Assembly: GCA_029168955.1 (NCBI GenBank)
Contig: JAPDOI010001758.1
Location: 62,001 to 126,000, forward strand
Direction of reading: 5' to 3'
Origin: Aplectana chamaeleonis
Taxonomy: Eukaryota > Nematoda > Chromadorea > Rhabditida > Cosmocercidae
DNA length: 64,000 nt
This document shows, one piece after another, positions 35,105-45,296 of the stretch. The notes below the pieces were generated by a model that did not search any database, had not been told where the DNA came from, and saw nothing but the letters and a program-made list of their open reading frames with translations. The position numbers and the translations under genes are program-made. Positions within the stretch are counted from its first letter, which is position 1, and each line of letters begins with the position of its first letter.

Positions 35105-35335
35105 AATTTAACGTTCGTTTGTCAATTTTCAAAACTAATATGGGTTTTGCCCCCTAAATGACATGTTACCTACCGCAACCAACAGTAAACCTCAACATTC
35201 CGACTAGTGGACTCCAGATTCGTGTTCACCACCCTAGATTATCCCTACATACAAGTTGTGAGCTAAATCCGAAAAAATTTTTTTAAACTCTCAAAAAATA
35301 TTATATCTGATGCGTTTACCACTCTAAACACTTCC
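35105..35335. repeat. Dispersed repeat family E, fragment
   Basis: ATTCCGACTAGTGGACTCCA, GATTCGTGTTCACCACCC and CCCTACATACAAGTTGTGAG match the order seen at 39745-39820 and 53110-53190. Only part of the family unit is present. Confidence 0.55.
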
Positions 35336-35836
35336 ATTGTTGAAGACACAAGACAGCCAGAAACTTATTTTTCATGCTTTATGCATTTCTCGATGTGGGC
35401 CACACTTTGAACGCAGTGAAATTTCTGAAATCGTAAATCGTCTAAGACTCCCTACGGACATATGGGCTTTTGAAAATGCCTGTATTTTGAGGACGAAAAT
35501 TTTGTGCACGAGTTGTCCCAGGCCTTTTTTTCTTCATTCGCAGCCGCATCACAAGAGCGAAACAGCAGGAGGAGATAGACCGGCAGAGTGAAGAACGAAG
35601 ACGCGATTGGAATACATCTAGTTATCTAGCCGCTAATAGGTTAGAAAATAAAGAAAATGGGTGTGACCTGTGGTGATGGGGGAAGGGAGTCGGCCCGTGG
35701 TGGTCGTCTATAACCCACTTATTTGGAGAAATTGGGATCCCACTCTCTGCACGTATTATACAGGAGTGGTTCTCTACACAACTACGTACATGAAAATCAA
35801 ATCTCAAAATTCATATCTGAGGGTGTACAATGACTT
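35336..35836 (-). mobile_element. MITE family C, copy 1
   Basis: The body matches 40933-41730 and, in opposite orientation, 61315-61800. Shared landmarks include CATTTCTCGAT, TTTCTGAAATCGT, GACATATGGG, TGTATTTTGAGG, GCAGGAGGAGATAGA, TATCTAGCCGCTA and ATTCATATCTGAGGGTGTAC. The right tip abuts the AAGGCACTG end of the next element. It is uninterrupted at the position where the copy at 40933 carries another MITE, so it preserves the empty site. Confidence 0.7.
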
Positions 35837-35837
35837 T

Positions 35838-36325
35838 AAAGGCACTGCTCACGATAAACTTCATCCTCGAATTTCCCATGACAAACGCTGCTCGTGGATC
35901 TCAGAAGCAGAACAGCGTCGAAGAAACGGGACGAAAAGCTATCTAGGAGCCGCAAAACGGCTAAGAAAAGTGGGCGAACCCCACCGCTTTGGGCAAGTCC
36001 GGCCCCTTCCGACCCTCGACGTGAACAATGGAACACTCGAGTTTGTGAGATGAGCGATGGTTTCCGATCAATAGCCCGTTCTTCCCTTTATTCCCAACTT
36101 CTCTCTTTACTCAGGTCAACTCGCATACATTGGCAGCAAAACACGGAAGTTACAAGCCTTGGACAACTCGTCCACCATGCTTCCATAGCTCAACTCTTAG
36201 GGACCACAACTCCATTTCAAGAAGGTCTTGTACAATTCCAGAGACATCATTGAAATCAGAATGGGACCGTTTTCATGATAGGAGATAAAACAGTAAAGGG
36301 ATTTTCATCGTGAACACAGCCTTTA
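35838..36325 (-). mobile_element. MITE, AAGGCAGTG family A, copy 3
   Basis: The ends AAAGGCACTGCTCACGATAA and TTTCATCGTGAACACAGCCTTT are inverted. The body is collinear with family A in reverse orientation (GGACAACTCGTCCACCATGC, CTTCTCTCTTTACTCAGGTC). One end has CACTG in place of CAGTG. Confidence 0.82.
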
Positions 36326-36525
36326 AAACAATGCGTTGGGCGCCACATGTAGTTGAAATCGTGGACAATCGGCGAAAAACGCACCTAAACGCCGTATATG
36401 AGTGAAATGAACTTTTAGTCTGGACTATGTAGTTTTCCGGTTCTTGATGGTTGTGACTGATAAAAAATAGCGTGATTAAGAGGGTAAGAATACATTGTTA
36501 ACAACATTATTAGTTATGGTCAAAA

Positions 36526-36916
36526 GGGGAGAACGAAGCAATGCAAAGTAGAGTATATGCAAAAAGTGGGTTCACGAAAAAGTTCATTATCACATTAAAC
36601 AGTTTGTCTGAGAGCAAAGAGGTGGGGTGAGAGAGAAACCCTTCTTGTATGGTTTCCCCTTTCGTTTTAGTGTGACGCATTGACAAGGTGGCTGGCAGTG
36701 CGGTGTTGGCGGCCTCACTGGAGAATGTGGTTTCGATTCGCGCGAGTGATCTACCGTCGCGGTCCAGTCCATTCATCAGACTAAAATTATTACGCGAACT
36801 CTACTTTTAGCGCGTTCTTCCCAATTTCTTCGGCATTTCGGCTCTACCCCGGAGCTAAGGAATCGTTTGAGTAAATTGTTAAAAAATTGAAGATTACCGT
36901 GAACACTGCCTCTAAT
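36526..36916 (-). repeat. Repeat I copy 2 and an AAGGCAGTG-type end fragment
   Basis: Positions 36645-36785 are a reverse-strand copy of small repeat I (in reverse complement TTTTAGTCTGATGAATGGAC, GCGACGGTAGATCAC, ATCGAAACCACATTCTCCAG, GGCCGCCAACACCGCA, TCACACTAAAACG). Directly after it, 36790-36916 carries a MITE right-end fragment, CTCTACCCCGGAGCTAAGGA...TTACCGTGAACACTGCCT. That sequence also occurs at 22148-22232 and, inverted, at 61871-61945. Confidence 0.6.
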
Positions 36917-38694
36917 CCGAGGGCCTTTCGGAGTGGAATTCTCACCGTTCTTCCCTCTACCGAGTTATAACGACCAAATCGATTTAATTCTCTTCGAGAA
37001 CCTCTTCACCGATATGAGAGATAACAGGGGCGCCCAAAGGAACCGCAGCCTGAACATTGGAACACTCTTCTAGCAAGTTTTTTCAAACCTAAATTGGGCC
37101 CTTAGCCAACTTCTTACGACGCTGTTCTGCTTCTGAGGGCTATCACGACTGTTTCCCATCGATAACTCAAGAGCGAAGATTATCGTGAGCAGTGCGAAAT
37201 GCAATCTACATTGCTGGTAAAGATTCAGAACTGTGATTACTACTGATGTGTCAGAGCTCAGAAATCTGAGAAGCTTCCATTCCAGAAGTCACAGTTATCA
37301 AACATTTCATCGACAATTTAATGATCCTTCTCGCTATTCAAAAAGGTCTCGTATCTGCAGAAAATGTTTTGTAGCCGTCAAAACATGGACACTCTCCGCA
37401 GCGATATCAGACCCAACAAATTAAGTGCTATCGAAATACATTTATTAAAGAAGTTGTTAAAAGGTAAAGGGAAGTCGTGCGTATCACTGCTATTATCAAC
37501 CAATAAAAATTCGTATTTGGCGACTTTGAAGACCATGCGCCCAGAACTCGAGATATCCAAAGCTTCATCTTGATGCTCTAATCCGTCCCAGTGTGGTGCT
37601 TCGTTATTGCTCATAACTTGTATACAATTTTAGAAACATCGCGCATAGAAATTTCTAGGGAAAGATACTCACAACATGGCGAAAGCAACACGTAACTTAT
37701 AGTCAAAGGTGGAGACTAGTGGGGACGAAAACGATGTCGTGTAGAAGTGTAGTAAACCATTAAGGAAATGCGATACTACTGTTGTATAAGGCGCTACTCA
37801 TAATCGATATCATTGATACATATTATACGCTCTCAAAGCAGTAAAACTAGAGGATTAAGCATTTTCGGATGATCTTTTGATGTGAAATTCCATTCAAGCT
37901 CACAAGTCCACTAACACTTGCATGTGATTTTCTCAGTTGGATTTTAAGGATTTGCATACATCAGAATAGAGCTTACAGACGAGAAACACAGAAAGTTCGC
38001 AGCACCATTCGCGTAGATGATATAGATGGAGTGAGTTGTTGTGTGTAGTCGGCAAAAACTTAGACCACGCATTATCAAGGGACCAATAAAAGACCGTGAT
38101 GCGTTCATGATAGTGGCAATAAATTTTGGAGAAACGAACTCAGCTAACGCCCCTTATCGTCCGGCGAAATCACTCCTCTGAGGGTTGCTCGACGCAAAGG
38201 ACCAACACCCGCATTGACGAATCGCAAATGAGACTGAAAAACGCGGACTGAATGACAGATAAATGGACAACTTTAGAATGGAGGCCTTCCGACTGAGATT
38301 TCAACGAGTTTTTTTTTCAGCTTTTTGAGCGTGGAAAACCACCTGCAGTAGGGCATAGAATGAGGAAGGATGTGCTATGAAAATGGAAAAAAGCCAAAGT
38401 GTGCCCGGGGGATTTCGGAATACTCACAATCGATGGACAATAAAAGAGTGAGGACGTTTGTTGGATGAAAGTACAAGTGAGGATGGCATCCCAATTGATG
38501 TTGGAGCACTTGACTCAAGTAGAGATATGTGGTGAATGCTAGCTTCAGATGGATTGAGGGCAGTGATTAGCAAATCCATCAAACCCGTCCCTCTTGAAGT
38601 TATTCTCAACCCATAACTGTATTCTGAAAGATCTACACAAGGAAAAGCATTTATTCTCAAACAGGAAGTTGTAGGGATAAAGACTCATGTTTTG
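36917..38694. other. Long intergenic stretch, no supported gene
   Basis: No gene. A truncated MITE right end, CTCAAGAGCGAAGATTATCG then GAGCAGTGCG, occurs near 37165-37193. Otherwise nothing recognised. Confidence 0.35.
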
Positions 38695-38916
38695 CGCCTG
38701 ATTCAGAAGCTATCGCTTTCTAGAACGATTTTGAACTTAGAATCCGAGTAGGTTCTTCTCAGCTGCCCAAAACCAGTCTGAAAAAATGTATGCGTTATTC
38801 AGAGCCTGGCAGCAAGGCAAAGGAATTGTTATGGAATTTCGGAGTGTTTTGAAAATTGTTCCCCATTTCTCTCGAAACTCGTATGTAGTGGTAATATAGG
38901 GTGCTGGGGTCCGGTT

Positions 38917-39664
38917 CAGGGGTGTGCATTTTCTGCTTACCGATTTACAGATTTTCCGGGTTTACCGGTGTTTTTCGGTAAATTTCGATTCACCGATCTA
39001 CCGAATTTCTCTCAAAATTTACCGAAATTTTCACCGAAAAGGAAAATTGGGTGTTTTTGCCCAATCGGCCTACTTTTTACGCGTATTTCAAGGGTTTTCT
39101 CCTGTTATGGCATGCCTTTGGCGCGATATACTTCTTCATCCTTCTTTCTGTTACTCTTTTTAACTCTCTGGGTTTAGTTTACTTTGTAAAACTCACTCAT
39201 TACTGTGCTTCTCTGAATCTAATTCTGGTCCGCAATTGCGTCTCGACACGCTTTGAGGCCGCACGCGCTTGAGTCTGTCGAGTTTTTAGCGCCAAAGCCG
39301 ACTCGATGCGACTTTTTTATACAGTTTTCTCCAAATTTTTCAGTTCCCAGTTTCCGCAGTCCACCTAGAGCGGCTGCGGTGCTGGAAACTCGTCCGACGG
39401 CAAAGCGTGCGGCCGCAAAGCGTGTCGGAATGCAATTGCGAACCAGAATTTGGCCCAGAGAAGCACAGTATTTGCACTATCCTCATGCACTATTGAAAAT
39501 GATACATAAACATTATTGGTCATTTCTGCTATCGTATGGGATATGCACCAAAGTCGAAGTCAGAATTTTTACCGAGTTTTGTGTTTTCACCGTATTTACC
39601 AAAAAAAATTCGGTAAATTTTTTGGTAAGGTAATTCGGCAAATTTTCTTTACCGCACACGCCTG
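38917..39664. mobile_element. Non-autonomous hAT-type element with 8-bp TSD, copy 2
   Basis: The ends CAGGGGTGTGCATTTTCTG and CTTTACCGCACACGCCTG are inverted. The exact 8-bp duplication GTCCGGTT flanks it (38909-38916 and 39665-39672). It shares the ACCGATTT stutter and GGCGCGATAT.CTTCTTCATC with the copy at 34003. It carries an additional internal fold-back (39220-39451) that copy 1 lacks. No transposase is encoded. Confidence 0.92.
39220..39451. mobile_element. Fold-back nested in the hAT-type element
   Basis: AATTCTGGTCCGCAATTGCG...CGACACGCTTTGAGGCCGCA pairs with TGCGGCCGCAAAGCGTGTCG...TGCAATTGCGAACCAGAATT over about 50 bp. The region between is GC-richer than the host element. It is absent from the sister copy at 34003, so it arrived after that element family had formed. 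Confidence 0.75.
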
Positions 39665-40030
39665 GTCCGGTTGTCGAAATTCTGAGGTTCGCTGATGGTT
39701 ACGGTATGTGCAATGCTACTTAGGAGGCAAACACTACCTTAATAATTCGAAAACCAATAAATGAACATCAAATTCGTATTCAGCAGCCTCGAATAGCCCT
39801 CGCATACAAATTTTGAGTCAAATCTGAGACCTTGACCAAACAACCAAACTCCACCGTAATCGGTCGATAATCGACAAGTGGACCTCACAATCAGATTCGT
39901 CTCCTGCACTCCAAAGGAACTCCAGAGAAACAATCTGAGTCCCATCCAACGTAGAAATCCGAAAATCTCGGAAGTCGTGTTTCGTCGTTTCGCCCTCAAA
40001 ATTTTTCCCACTGCGAAGCTTTGAACAACT

Positions 40031-40488
40031 TAAAGGCAGAGCTCGCGATAAAATGTGCTTCCCTTCTTTTCCTCTCTAAACCCTTTTCTGGGTTCAGAGT
40101 AAGAGGACCTATGTATAAGAAAAAAATCGCGAAAAACCGCTGTATTGGGCCAAATTCTAAGCATGAACTTTCTTGTCTTTTGATGGTGGACGAGCCCAAT
40201 ATCAAGAACATCAGCTAAATGAAATTTAATTTCAATCAATGAAAACTGACTCATCTAGTCAAAAACATTAACTGAAATGCTTGCTTTCATTGTTCAACTG
40301 TTCTTATTCGGTAGTTTTGCATTTATTTCTTCCTCTGAATGTCGATGATTTTTGTCTGCTCGGCATGAGACTGCGATCTTTTTGGGCGGCGCTGTGCACG
40401 TGTGCACGTGCCGGCATCTTTGGGCCCTAGAAACTCTAATTCTAGCCTGTTTTTCACCGCTCTATCTCCCTGGTTTTCGATTGCCTTT
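40031..40488 (+). mobile_element. MITE family B, copy 1 (right end truncated)
   Basis: It begins AAAGGCAGAGCTCGCGATAA. The body landmarks CTTTCTTGTCTTTTGATGGT, GGACGAGCCC, CAAGAACATCAGCTA, CGGCATGAGACTGCGATCT, TGTGCACGTGTGCACG and TTTGGGCCCTAGAAACTCTA recur at 61994-62552 and inverted at 45297-45876. The right end lacks the full CGACCACTGCC tip. It abuts the next MITE directly. Confidence 0.75.
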
Positions 40489-40932
40489 AAAGGCAGTGTC
40501 CACGATAAAAATCGCTTTCGAGTTTTCACCAGAAAACGAAGGTTTGGAGTCTGACTGTTTCATCAGTGAAGAAAGAATCATGAAAAAACGCTGCGAAACA
40601 TAAAAAATCAGCTCTTCTTTATGGAAGCCACATTTCAACTGTGGATGAGTTGCGCGGGCATGGGCCTGAAGTAGACAGCGTTCGCAAATGCGCCCCAATG
40701 CTAAAACTCAGCCGCGCTCGCGCTCCAATGCTAATGTAGAAGCGGACCAAACTGTTCCTCGGAAAACTCGACCGCGAGCGGAAGGGCTGGCGCGAGCGGA
40801 CTTCGGAGCCGCATGGAGCTCTTTCCGGCTCGTTTTCTTTCGTTCTTCCGACCCCACTGCTCCAATGAGATCCTGAACTTTCGATTTTCTGCCAAAAACC
40901 GAGGGCGAAATTTATCGTGGACACTGCCTTTA
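40489..40932. mobile_element. MITE, AAGGCAGTG ends, distinct body
   Basis: The ends AAAGGCAGTGTCCACGATAA and TTATCGTGGACACTGCCTTT are perfect inverted repeats over 20 bp. The body (CGCTCGCGCTCCAATGC, CGGCTCGTTTTCTTTCG) differs from families A to C. It is a separate internal sequence carrying the same tips. Confidence 0.82.
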
Positions 40933-41730
40933 AAGGCACAGGACACCCGAAATTGCATTTCTCGATTCTCATGCTGATCTTGGAGAGAGTCACATACTGA
41001 TCACAGCGGTATCTCTGAAATCGTCCAAGATTCCCTATGAATATAGGTATGGCTCCTTTAAGGCAGTTTTCACGATAGAAATCGTTTCTCTGTTCCCCCA
41101 CCTATATTGAAAACGACCCCATTCGGATTCCAATCATATCTCTGAAATCGCACAAGACCTTAAAGGATCGGAGTTATGGTCCCTCAAAAATTGGGCTAAG
41201 GAAACATGGTGGACGAACTGTCCGAGGCTTGTAACTTCCGTCTTTTGCAGCCGATGTATACGAGCTGACCTGAGTAAAGAGAGAAGTTGAGAATGAAAGG
41301 AAGAACGGGGCTAATGATTGGAAATCATCGCTCATCTCACGAGTTCAAGCTCTCATTTGTTCACATCGGTGGGCGAGGAATGCGCTTTTCGGGTTTGCCT
41401 TGCGCTCGAAGTGGCACCTTCGGGCTCTTTTGGAGCTTTTCCTGGCTCGGTTTTATGCGTTCTTTCAACGTCAACGTTACAGTGTGCCCCTCCACTACCC
41501 ATTCCTAGTGGAAACTGAAACACATTTTCTATCGTGAACACTGCCTTTGAAGATGCCTATATTTTAAGGGAAAAAATTGGTGGGTGAGTTTATCGCAGGC
41601 CCGTATTTCTCTTCTTTCGCAACCGTTGGGCGGAAGCGAGCCAGGATAAGGAGACAGTCTGGCAATGGACGAAGAACGACGACTTCTCAGAAATTTCTTA
41701 CAAATTGCTTGAGACTTCAACGAAAGTTAC
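40933..41730. mobile_element. MITE family C, copy 2, split by a family A MITE
   Basis: The left part (40933-41058) starts AAAGGCACAGGACACCC and ends at TATGGCTCCTTTA. The right part (from 41549) resumes GATGCCTATATTTTAAGG and GCAGGCCCGTATTTCTC. In the uninterrupted copy at 35460 the same junction reads TATGGGCTTTTGAAAATGCC. The intervening 41059-41549 is therefore an insertion. The far right edge is indistinct. Confidence 0.72.
41059..41549 (+). mobile_element. MITE, AAGGCAGTG family A, copy nested in family C
   Basis: The ends AAGGCAGTTTTCACGATAGA and TCTATCGTGAACACTGCCTT are inverted. The body is collinear with the 7819 copy (GGTGGACGAACTGTCCGAGG, GAGAAGTTGAGAATGAAAGG). The flanks TTTA and TTGA are the two halves of the TTTGAA target seen in the empty family C copy. 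Confidence 0.85.
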
Positions 41731-42027
41731 ATAATGGCTTGAGCAACTTACTTGGAGTTCACAAGTAACTTGAATCGATGTTTCGTTTGACTTGGCCGGA
41801 TCTTCGATTAAAGCATCATGTAAGTCGCGCTAATAATACACAGCATTGCGAGTAACTTGCGTCTTTGCTGCACGTAACCTGACACCCACACGCGACGCGG
41901 CCGGCACCAATACGCGACGCGGTCAGCACATAGACGCGCCGCGTGCTAGCCGAGCATGCCAAGGTCTGCCAGCGGCTAGGCGGGGCCTCCGGCCAGAGTG
42001 CGGGGCAAAGAAGAGTTTGCCTAATAA
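41731..42027. other. Spacer, GC-rich
   Basis: Contains CGCGACGCGGCCGGC and CGCGACGCGGTCAGC as a short duplication. No gene identified. Confidence 0.35.
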
Positions 42028-42150
42028 TTTTTGTCTGATGCATGGACGGGGCTGCGACGGTAGATCACCCCAAGTGAAGCCGCTAACCCCGCACGACCAT
42101 CAGTTTGGTTCATGAGTCAGACTAAATCGGAAACGTAAACCATACCTCTA
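42028..42150 (+). repeat. Small dispersed repeat family I, copy 3
   Basis: TTTTTGTCTGATGCATGGAC, GCGACGGTAGATCACCCC, CCCGCACGACCATC, TCAGACTAAATCGGAAACG and ACCATACCTC. It is shorter in the middle than the copy at 11606. Inverted tips GTCTGA and TCAGAC are visible. Confidence 0.65.
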
Positions 42151-42403
42151 ACGTGGGTAATTTAACCGACGAGGATACCGACATCAGGGTACTGCCTCGA
42201 AAACTCGTCGCATACCTCCTTAGGAAACAGCTCGCCCCGAATTAAGTTACATACGCGATGAAATAACACATTTGAGTTATACGTCAGTACTTTATGTCAC
42301 GTGTAAGTGAACTCGCACAGTGCAACATACTTACTTTGTTGAAGGTCACATGTAACTCAAAGCTCTGAAAATAAGTTGCAGGTAGCATGATTAGAGTCCT
42401 TAA

Positions 42404-42895
42404 AGGCAGTGTCCACGATGAAATCAGTCTCCGAGTTTTCACCGGAAATCGAGAAGTCCAAGTCCAACCTCACCAGCGATGTTGAAAAATCGGCTTAGAA
42501 CAAGCACAAAAGAGCCCTAAACGGCCATAAACTTGAGTGTTCCGCTCACGCAACGCCCACTCCTTTCAACCACCTCTGATCCGTAAATAACTGGAAAACC
42601 CATTTTAAGGAAATAGCACACATTCAGTTGGCAATAGTCCACTCCAATTAACTAAACTTACCCCGTTTGATGATCGATTACCTTCTCGAACTGAAATTTT
42701 GAATTGGACAACTTTATCGGCAGCCGTTGAGGGAGTGGGCGTTGCGTGAGCGGAACACTCAAATTGGGGCGTATAGGGCTCGTTCGTACTCGTTTTTAGC
42801 CGTTTTCTCAACGTCCATAGTTAAATAGGGCTCGGACCTCTTGATTTCCGGTGAAAACTCGGAGACCGATTTTATCGTGAACACTGCCTTTGAAT
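42404..42895. mobile_element. MITE with AAGGCAGTG ends and long inverted arms
   Basis: The arms pair over about 150 bp: AAGGCAGTGTCCACGATGAA...CTCCGAGTTTTCACCGGAAA...ACTTGAGTGTTCCGCTCACG against GAGTGGGCGTTGCGTGAGCG...TTTCCGGTGAAAACTCGGAG...TTATCGTGAACACTGCCTTT. The unpaired middle is about 165 bp. It has the same tips as family A but an unrelated body, the most palindromic member of the superfamily here. Confidence 0.82.
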
Positions 42896-43202
42896 CGCAT
42901 CTACTTTATCAAAAATTCCTGAGTTGTTGAGAATTCATCCATGCATCTAGCCGCTATCGAGTTTAGAAATCCGGTAGAGCGTGGGACCCGTGGTTTTGAG
43001 CGAAGGGGGTCGGGCCTGTGGTTGTCGCTTATACCAGACTGTTCAAAGAGGTTTGTCTTCCGATAATAGAGGGCGTTGCTACAAGCCCAAATTTGCTTTC
43101 GTTTTGTAGGTACACTCTTCATTTGAACGTATGTGAAGTCTTATTTCAATCTGTCAATTCATTCTTTGTTTACAAGCCATTTAGTGTCGCCGTGTCACAG
43201 CA

Positions 43203-44898
43203 ATGAAAAAATTGAATATCGTGCAGTGATAAAATTCTTATTTTTGGAAGGTTTAGCACCAAAAGCAACTCACGAACGAATGTTAAAAGTTTATAATTAT
43301 TGTTCACCTACAATAGCAACAGTAGAAAGATGGGTTGCTGAATTTAAACGTGGTCGTAGAAGCCTTGAAGACCATCCACGTGAATGACGTCCAAAAAGCG
43401 CATCAACACCAGAAATCATAGCCAAAATACAGGATATGGTTTTGGAAGATCGTAGATTGACTGAGAGGGATTTAGTAGAGGCTCTACACATCTCATTAGG
43501 CAGTGTGAGCCATATTTTAAGTGAAATTCTGAGTTTTAGAAAGCTGTGTGCACAATGGGTGCCGCATTCGCTAACAATGGAACGAAAACACATTCGAATG
43601 CGACTTTCTCAGCAACATTTGGAGTGTTTTAAAAAAGATAAAGTGGATTTTGTGCGTCGATTCATCACTATTGATGAGACTTGGGTCTATCACCATGATC
43701 CTGAATCAAAACAAGAGGCTCCAGTAGAGGAAAAAATTCGTGAGAAAGTCCCGGTTTGCAGAAGGAAAAATCCTTTTTCATCAGGACAATGCACCGTGTC
43801 ACAAGAGCATTTAGACAATGGGTAAAATCCATGAATTAAAGTTCGAATTGTTGGAGCATCCACCGTATTCACCAGATTTGGCCCCCAGCGACTTCCATTT
43901 GCTTTCAGAACTCAAAAAATTTATGCGTGGCAAACGTTTTTCATCAAATGAAGGGGTCGTACTCTGAGAAAATTTGCCCTGGCGGCAGATCAACCCTGCC
44001 TTGAAGGCTTCTAATCGGTGCCTGCGGTGTAGTGTCTATCCAGAATCCCTCCACCGGCTATGCCATTGCATCAACCCCCAGCGGTGTCTCGACCAGGAAG
44101 CGACGCCCCCCAAATCCGGTCCGCAGGTATCAACCTCAGCCCTACCGCGACGGTGCCTGAATCTGGCGGTGACGGTGCCCGATTCCGGCCGCGACAGTGC
44201 CTGAAACCGGCTGCCCCGACTTGGTCCGCTAAAAGGGCGTAACCTTCGCCGAGGTCTGCGATGAAAAACCACCCTCTCTGCAGACTGCAGCGAAAACCGC
44301 CCACCCTTCAGCCGTGAGGATCCCCTATCCTCCAGCGGTCAAAATTGAGCTGGCCCCGTAGAGGGACTCGAAGTCAACTTCCAGGGCCCTGCATATGAAT
44401 GCCGAATGAGGACACGAGTGAGATGAGGCACCTTTTATACCGGCTGTGCTCATGGTAAACACATTAACACGTGATCATTCGTGTTATCATGTTTTTTCAT
44501 GTCTGCCACTGCAGCCGTGCCGGCGGTCAAGTGGTTCCGCAGCCCTCTCTGACTCTTCAGCCTGCTGACTAGTGTAGCGATGGCGTCGCGGTGATATCGC
44601 GAAGCGGGCGCGAAACTGTTGTGAGGCCCACTCTTCGCTACGCATGATTGCGGTGCCATTGCTGTACTCTTGCGGACAGGAAGGAATCTTCGAAGATTCC
44701 GGAACCGTTGCTACAGTGTTGCGGCACGGGCTCGCGTTGCGGTGCCGTCCCGCCACGGTCAATGCAAATTTTCTCACAGTAACGGCTGTTGAAGCGTATT
44801 TTGCAGACCTTCCGGATTCTCACTTGAGGCATGGGATCCACAGATTGGAGGACCGTTGGAGCAAGTCCATTTATGTTCAGGGAGACTATACTGAATAA
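43203..44898 (+). pseudogene. Mariner transposase, deleted and interrupted
   Basis: The transposase relic reads IEYRAVIKFLFLEGLAPKA and VERWVAEFKRGRRSLEDHP, a TGA stop at 43385-43387, then AKIQDMVLEDRRLTERDLVE, HILSEILSFRKLCAQWVPHS, the first catalytic Asp in TIDETWVYHH (about 43673) and ESKQEAP. About 60 residues are missing there, and a frameshift follows. It resumes with FHQDNAPCH (about 43779), a TAG, and EHPPYSPDLAPSDFHLLSEL with the third Asp. At 43961 it is split by an 818-bp insert. The C-terminus continues at 44782 with AVEAYFADLPDSH, RLEDRWSKSIYVQGDY and a stop. The three catalytic Asp survive, but no continuous frame does. The stop, deletion, frameshift and insertion show a long-dead copy. 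Confidence 0.92.
43962..44779. mobile_element. TA-flanked 818-bp element inside mariner 2
   Basis: The left end CTCTGAGAAAATTTGC and the right end, in reverse complement CTGTGAGAAAATTTGC, match at 15 of 16 bases. TA flanks both ends (43960-43961 and 44780-44781). Removing the insert plus one TA rejoins the mariner frame without shift. The interior is strikingly GC-rich compared with its host, with CCCGATTCCGGC and CGGTGCCTGAATCTGGCGG type repeats. It has a TATA-like TTTTATACC near 44433 and a possible short intron (GTAAAC...CCACTGCAG, about 44455-44514). No known transposase is visible. It is a non-autonomous Tc1/mariner-superfamily element, possibly carrying captured DNA. Confidence 0.88.
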
Positions 44899-44968
44899 TA
44901 AAGTGTATTTTGAACCATAGAATTGTGTTTTTTCATCAAACGACAGAACATATTGAATAACCTGGTTA

Positions 44969-45296
44969 TCGTAGGTCCGGAATCAAATTTCATGTACATA
45001 TATATCATAAATTTCTAGACGTATATAATATTTAACTAAAGGGCGAGAAAAAATAAGTCTATTTCGTTGATAGGGCTATGGCTAAATTGTCACAATGAAG
45101 GTATGAAAGGTGAAGTAAGCGACGCATTTCCCCAATTGGCTTGAAATAATTACCCACTTGCTGAATGACGTCGAAGCTGAAGTCATGTCAATCTTTTTGA
45201 CATTTCAAGTGCAATACGACGAGCTCTAGCACCGAATCGCCAGAGAGATCGGCATCCATCGTTGTACCTATTTGCGTTCAGAGTTGGCCGAACTGT
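44969..45296. other. Spacer, AT-rich
   Basis: No gene or paired repeat was recognised. Confidence 0.35.

Larger units (their letters stand above)
38695..40025. repeat. Dispersed repeat family E, copy split by a hAT-type insert
   Basis: Left part: CAGCTGCCCAAAACCAGTCTGA, TATGGAATTTCGGAGTGTTTTG and GTAATATAGGGTGCTGGG. Right part after 39672: GGTTCGCTGATGGTTACGG, GACCAAACAACC and CACCGTAATC. The two parts are collinear with 52860-53290. The hAT-type element at 38917-39664 accounts for the gap. Confidence 0.7.
43032..44968 (+). mobile_element. Mariner element 2 (degenerate, interrupted)
   Basis: The element spans from ACCAGACTGTTCAAAGAGGT at about 43033 to the inverted counterpart near 44966, which reads ACCAGGTTATTCAATATGTT in reverse complement. 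The tips match at about two thirds of positions and both lie next to TA. Without the 818-bp insert at 43962-44779 it would be about 1.1 kb. That is shorter than a full mariner because the middle of the transposase is deleted. Confidence 0.75.
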
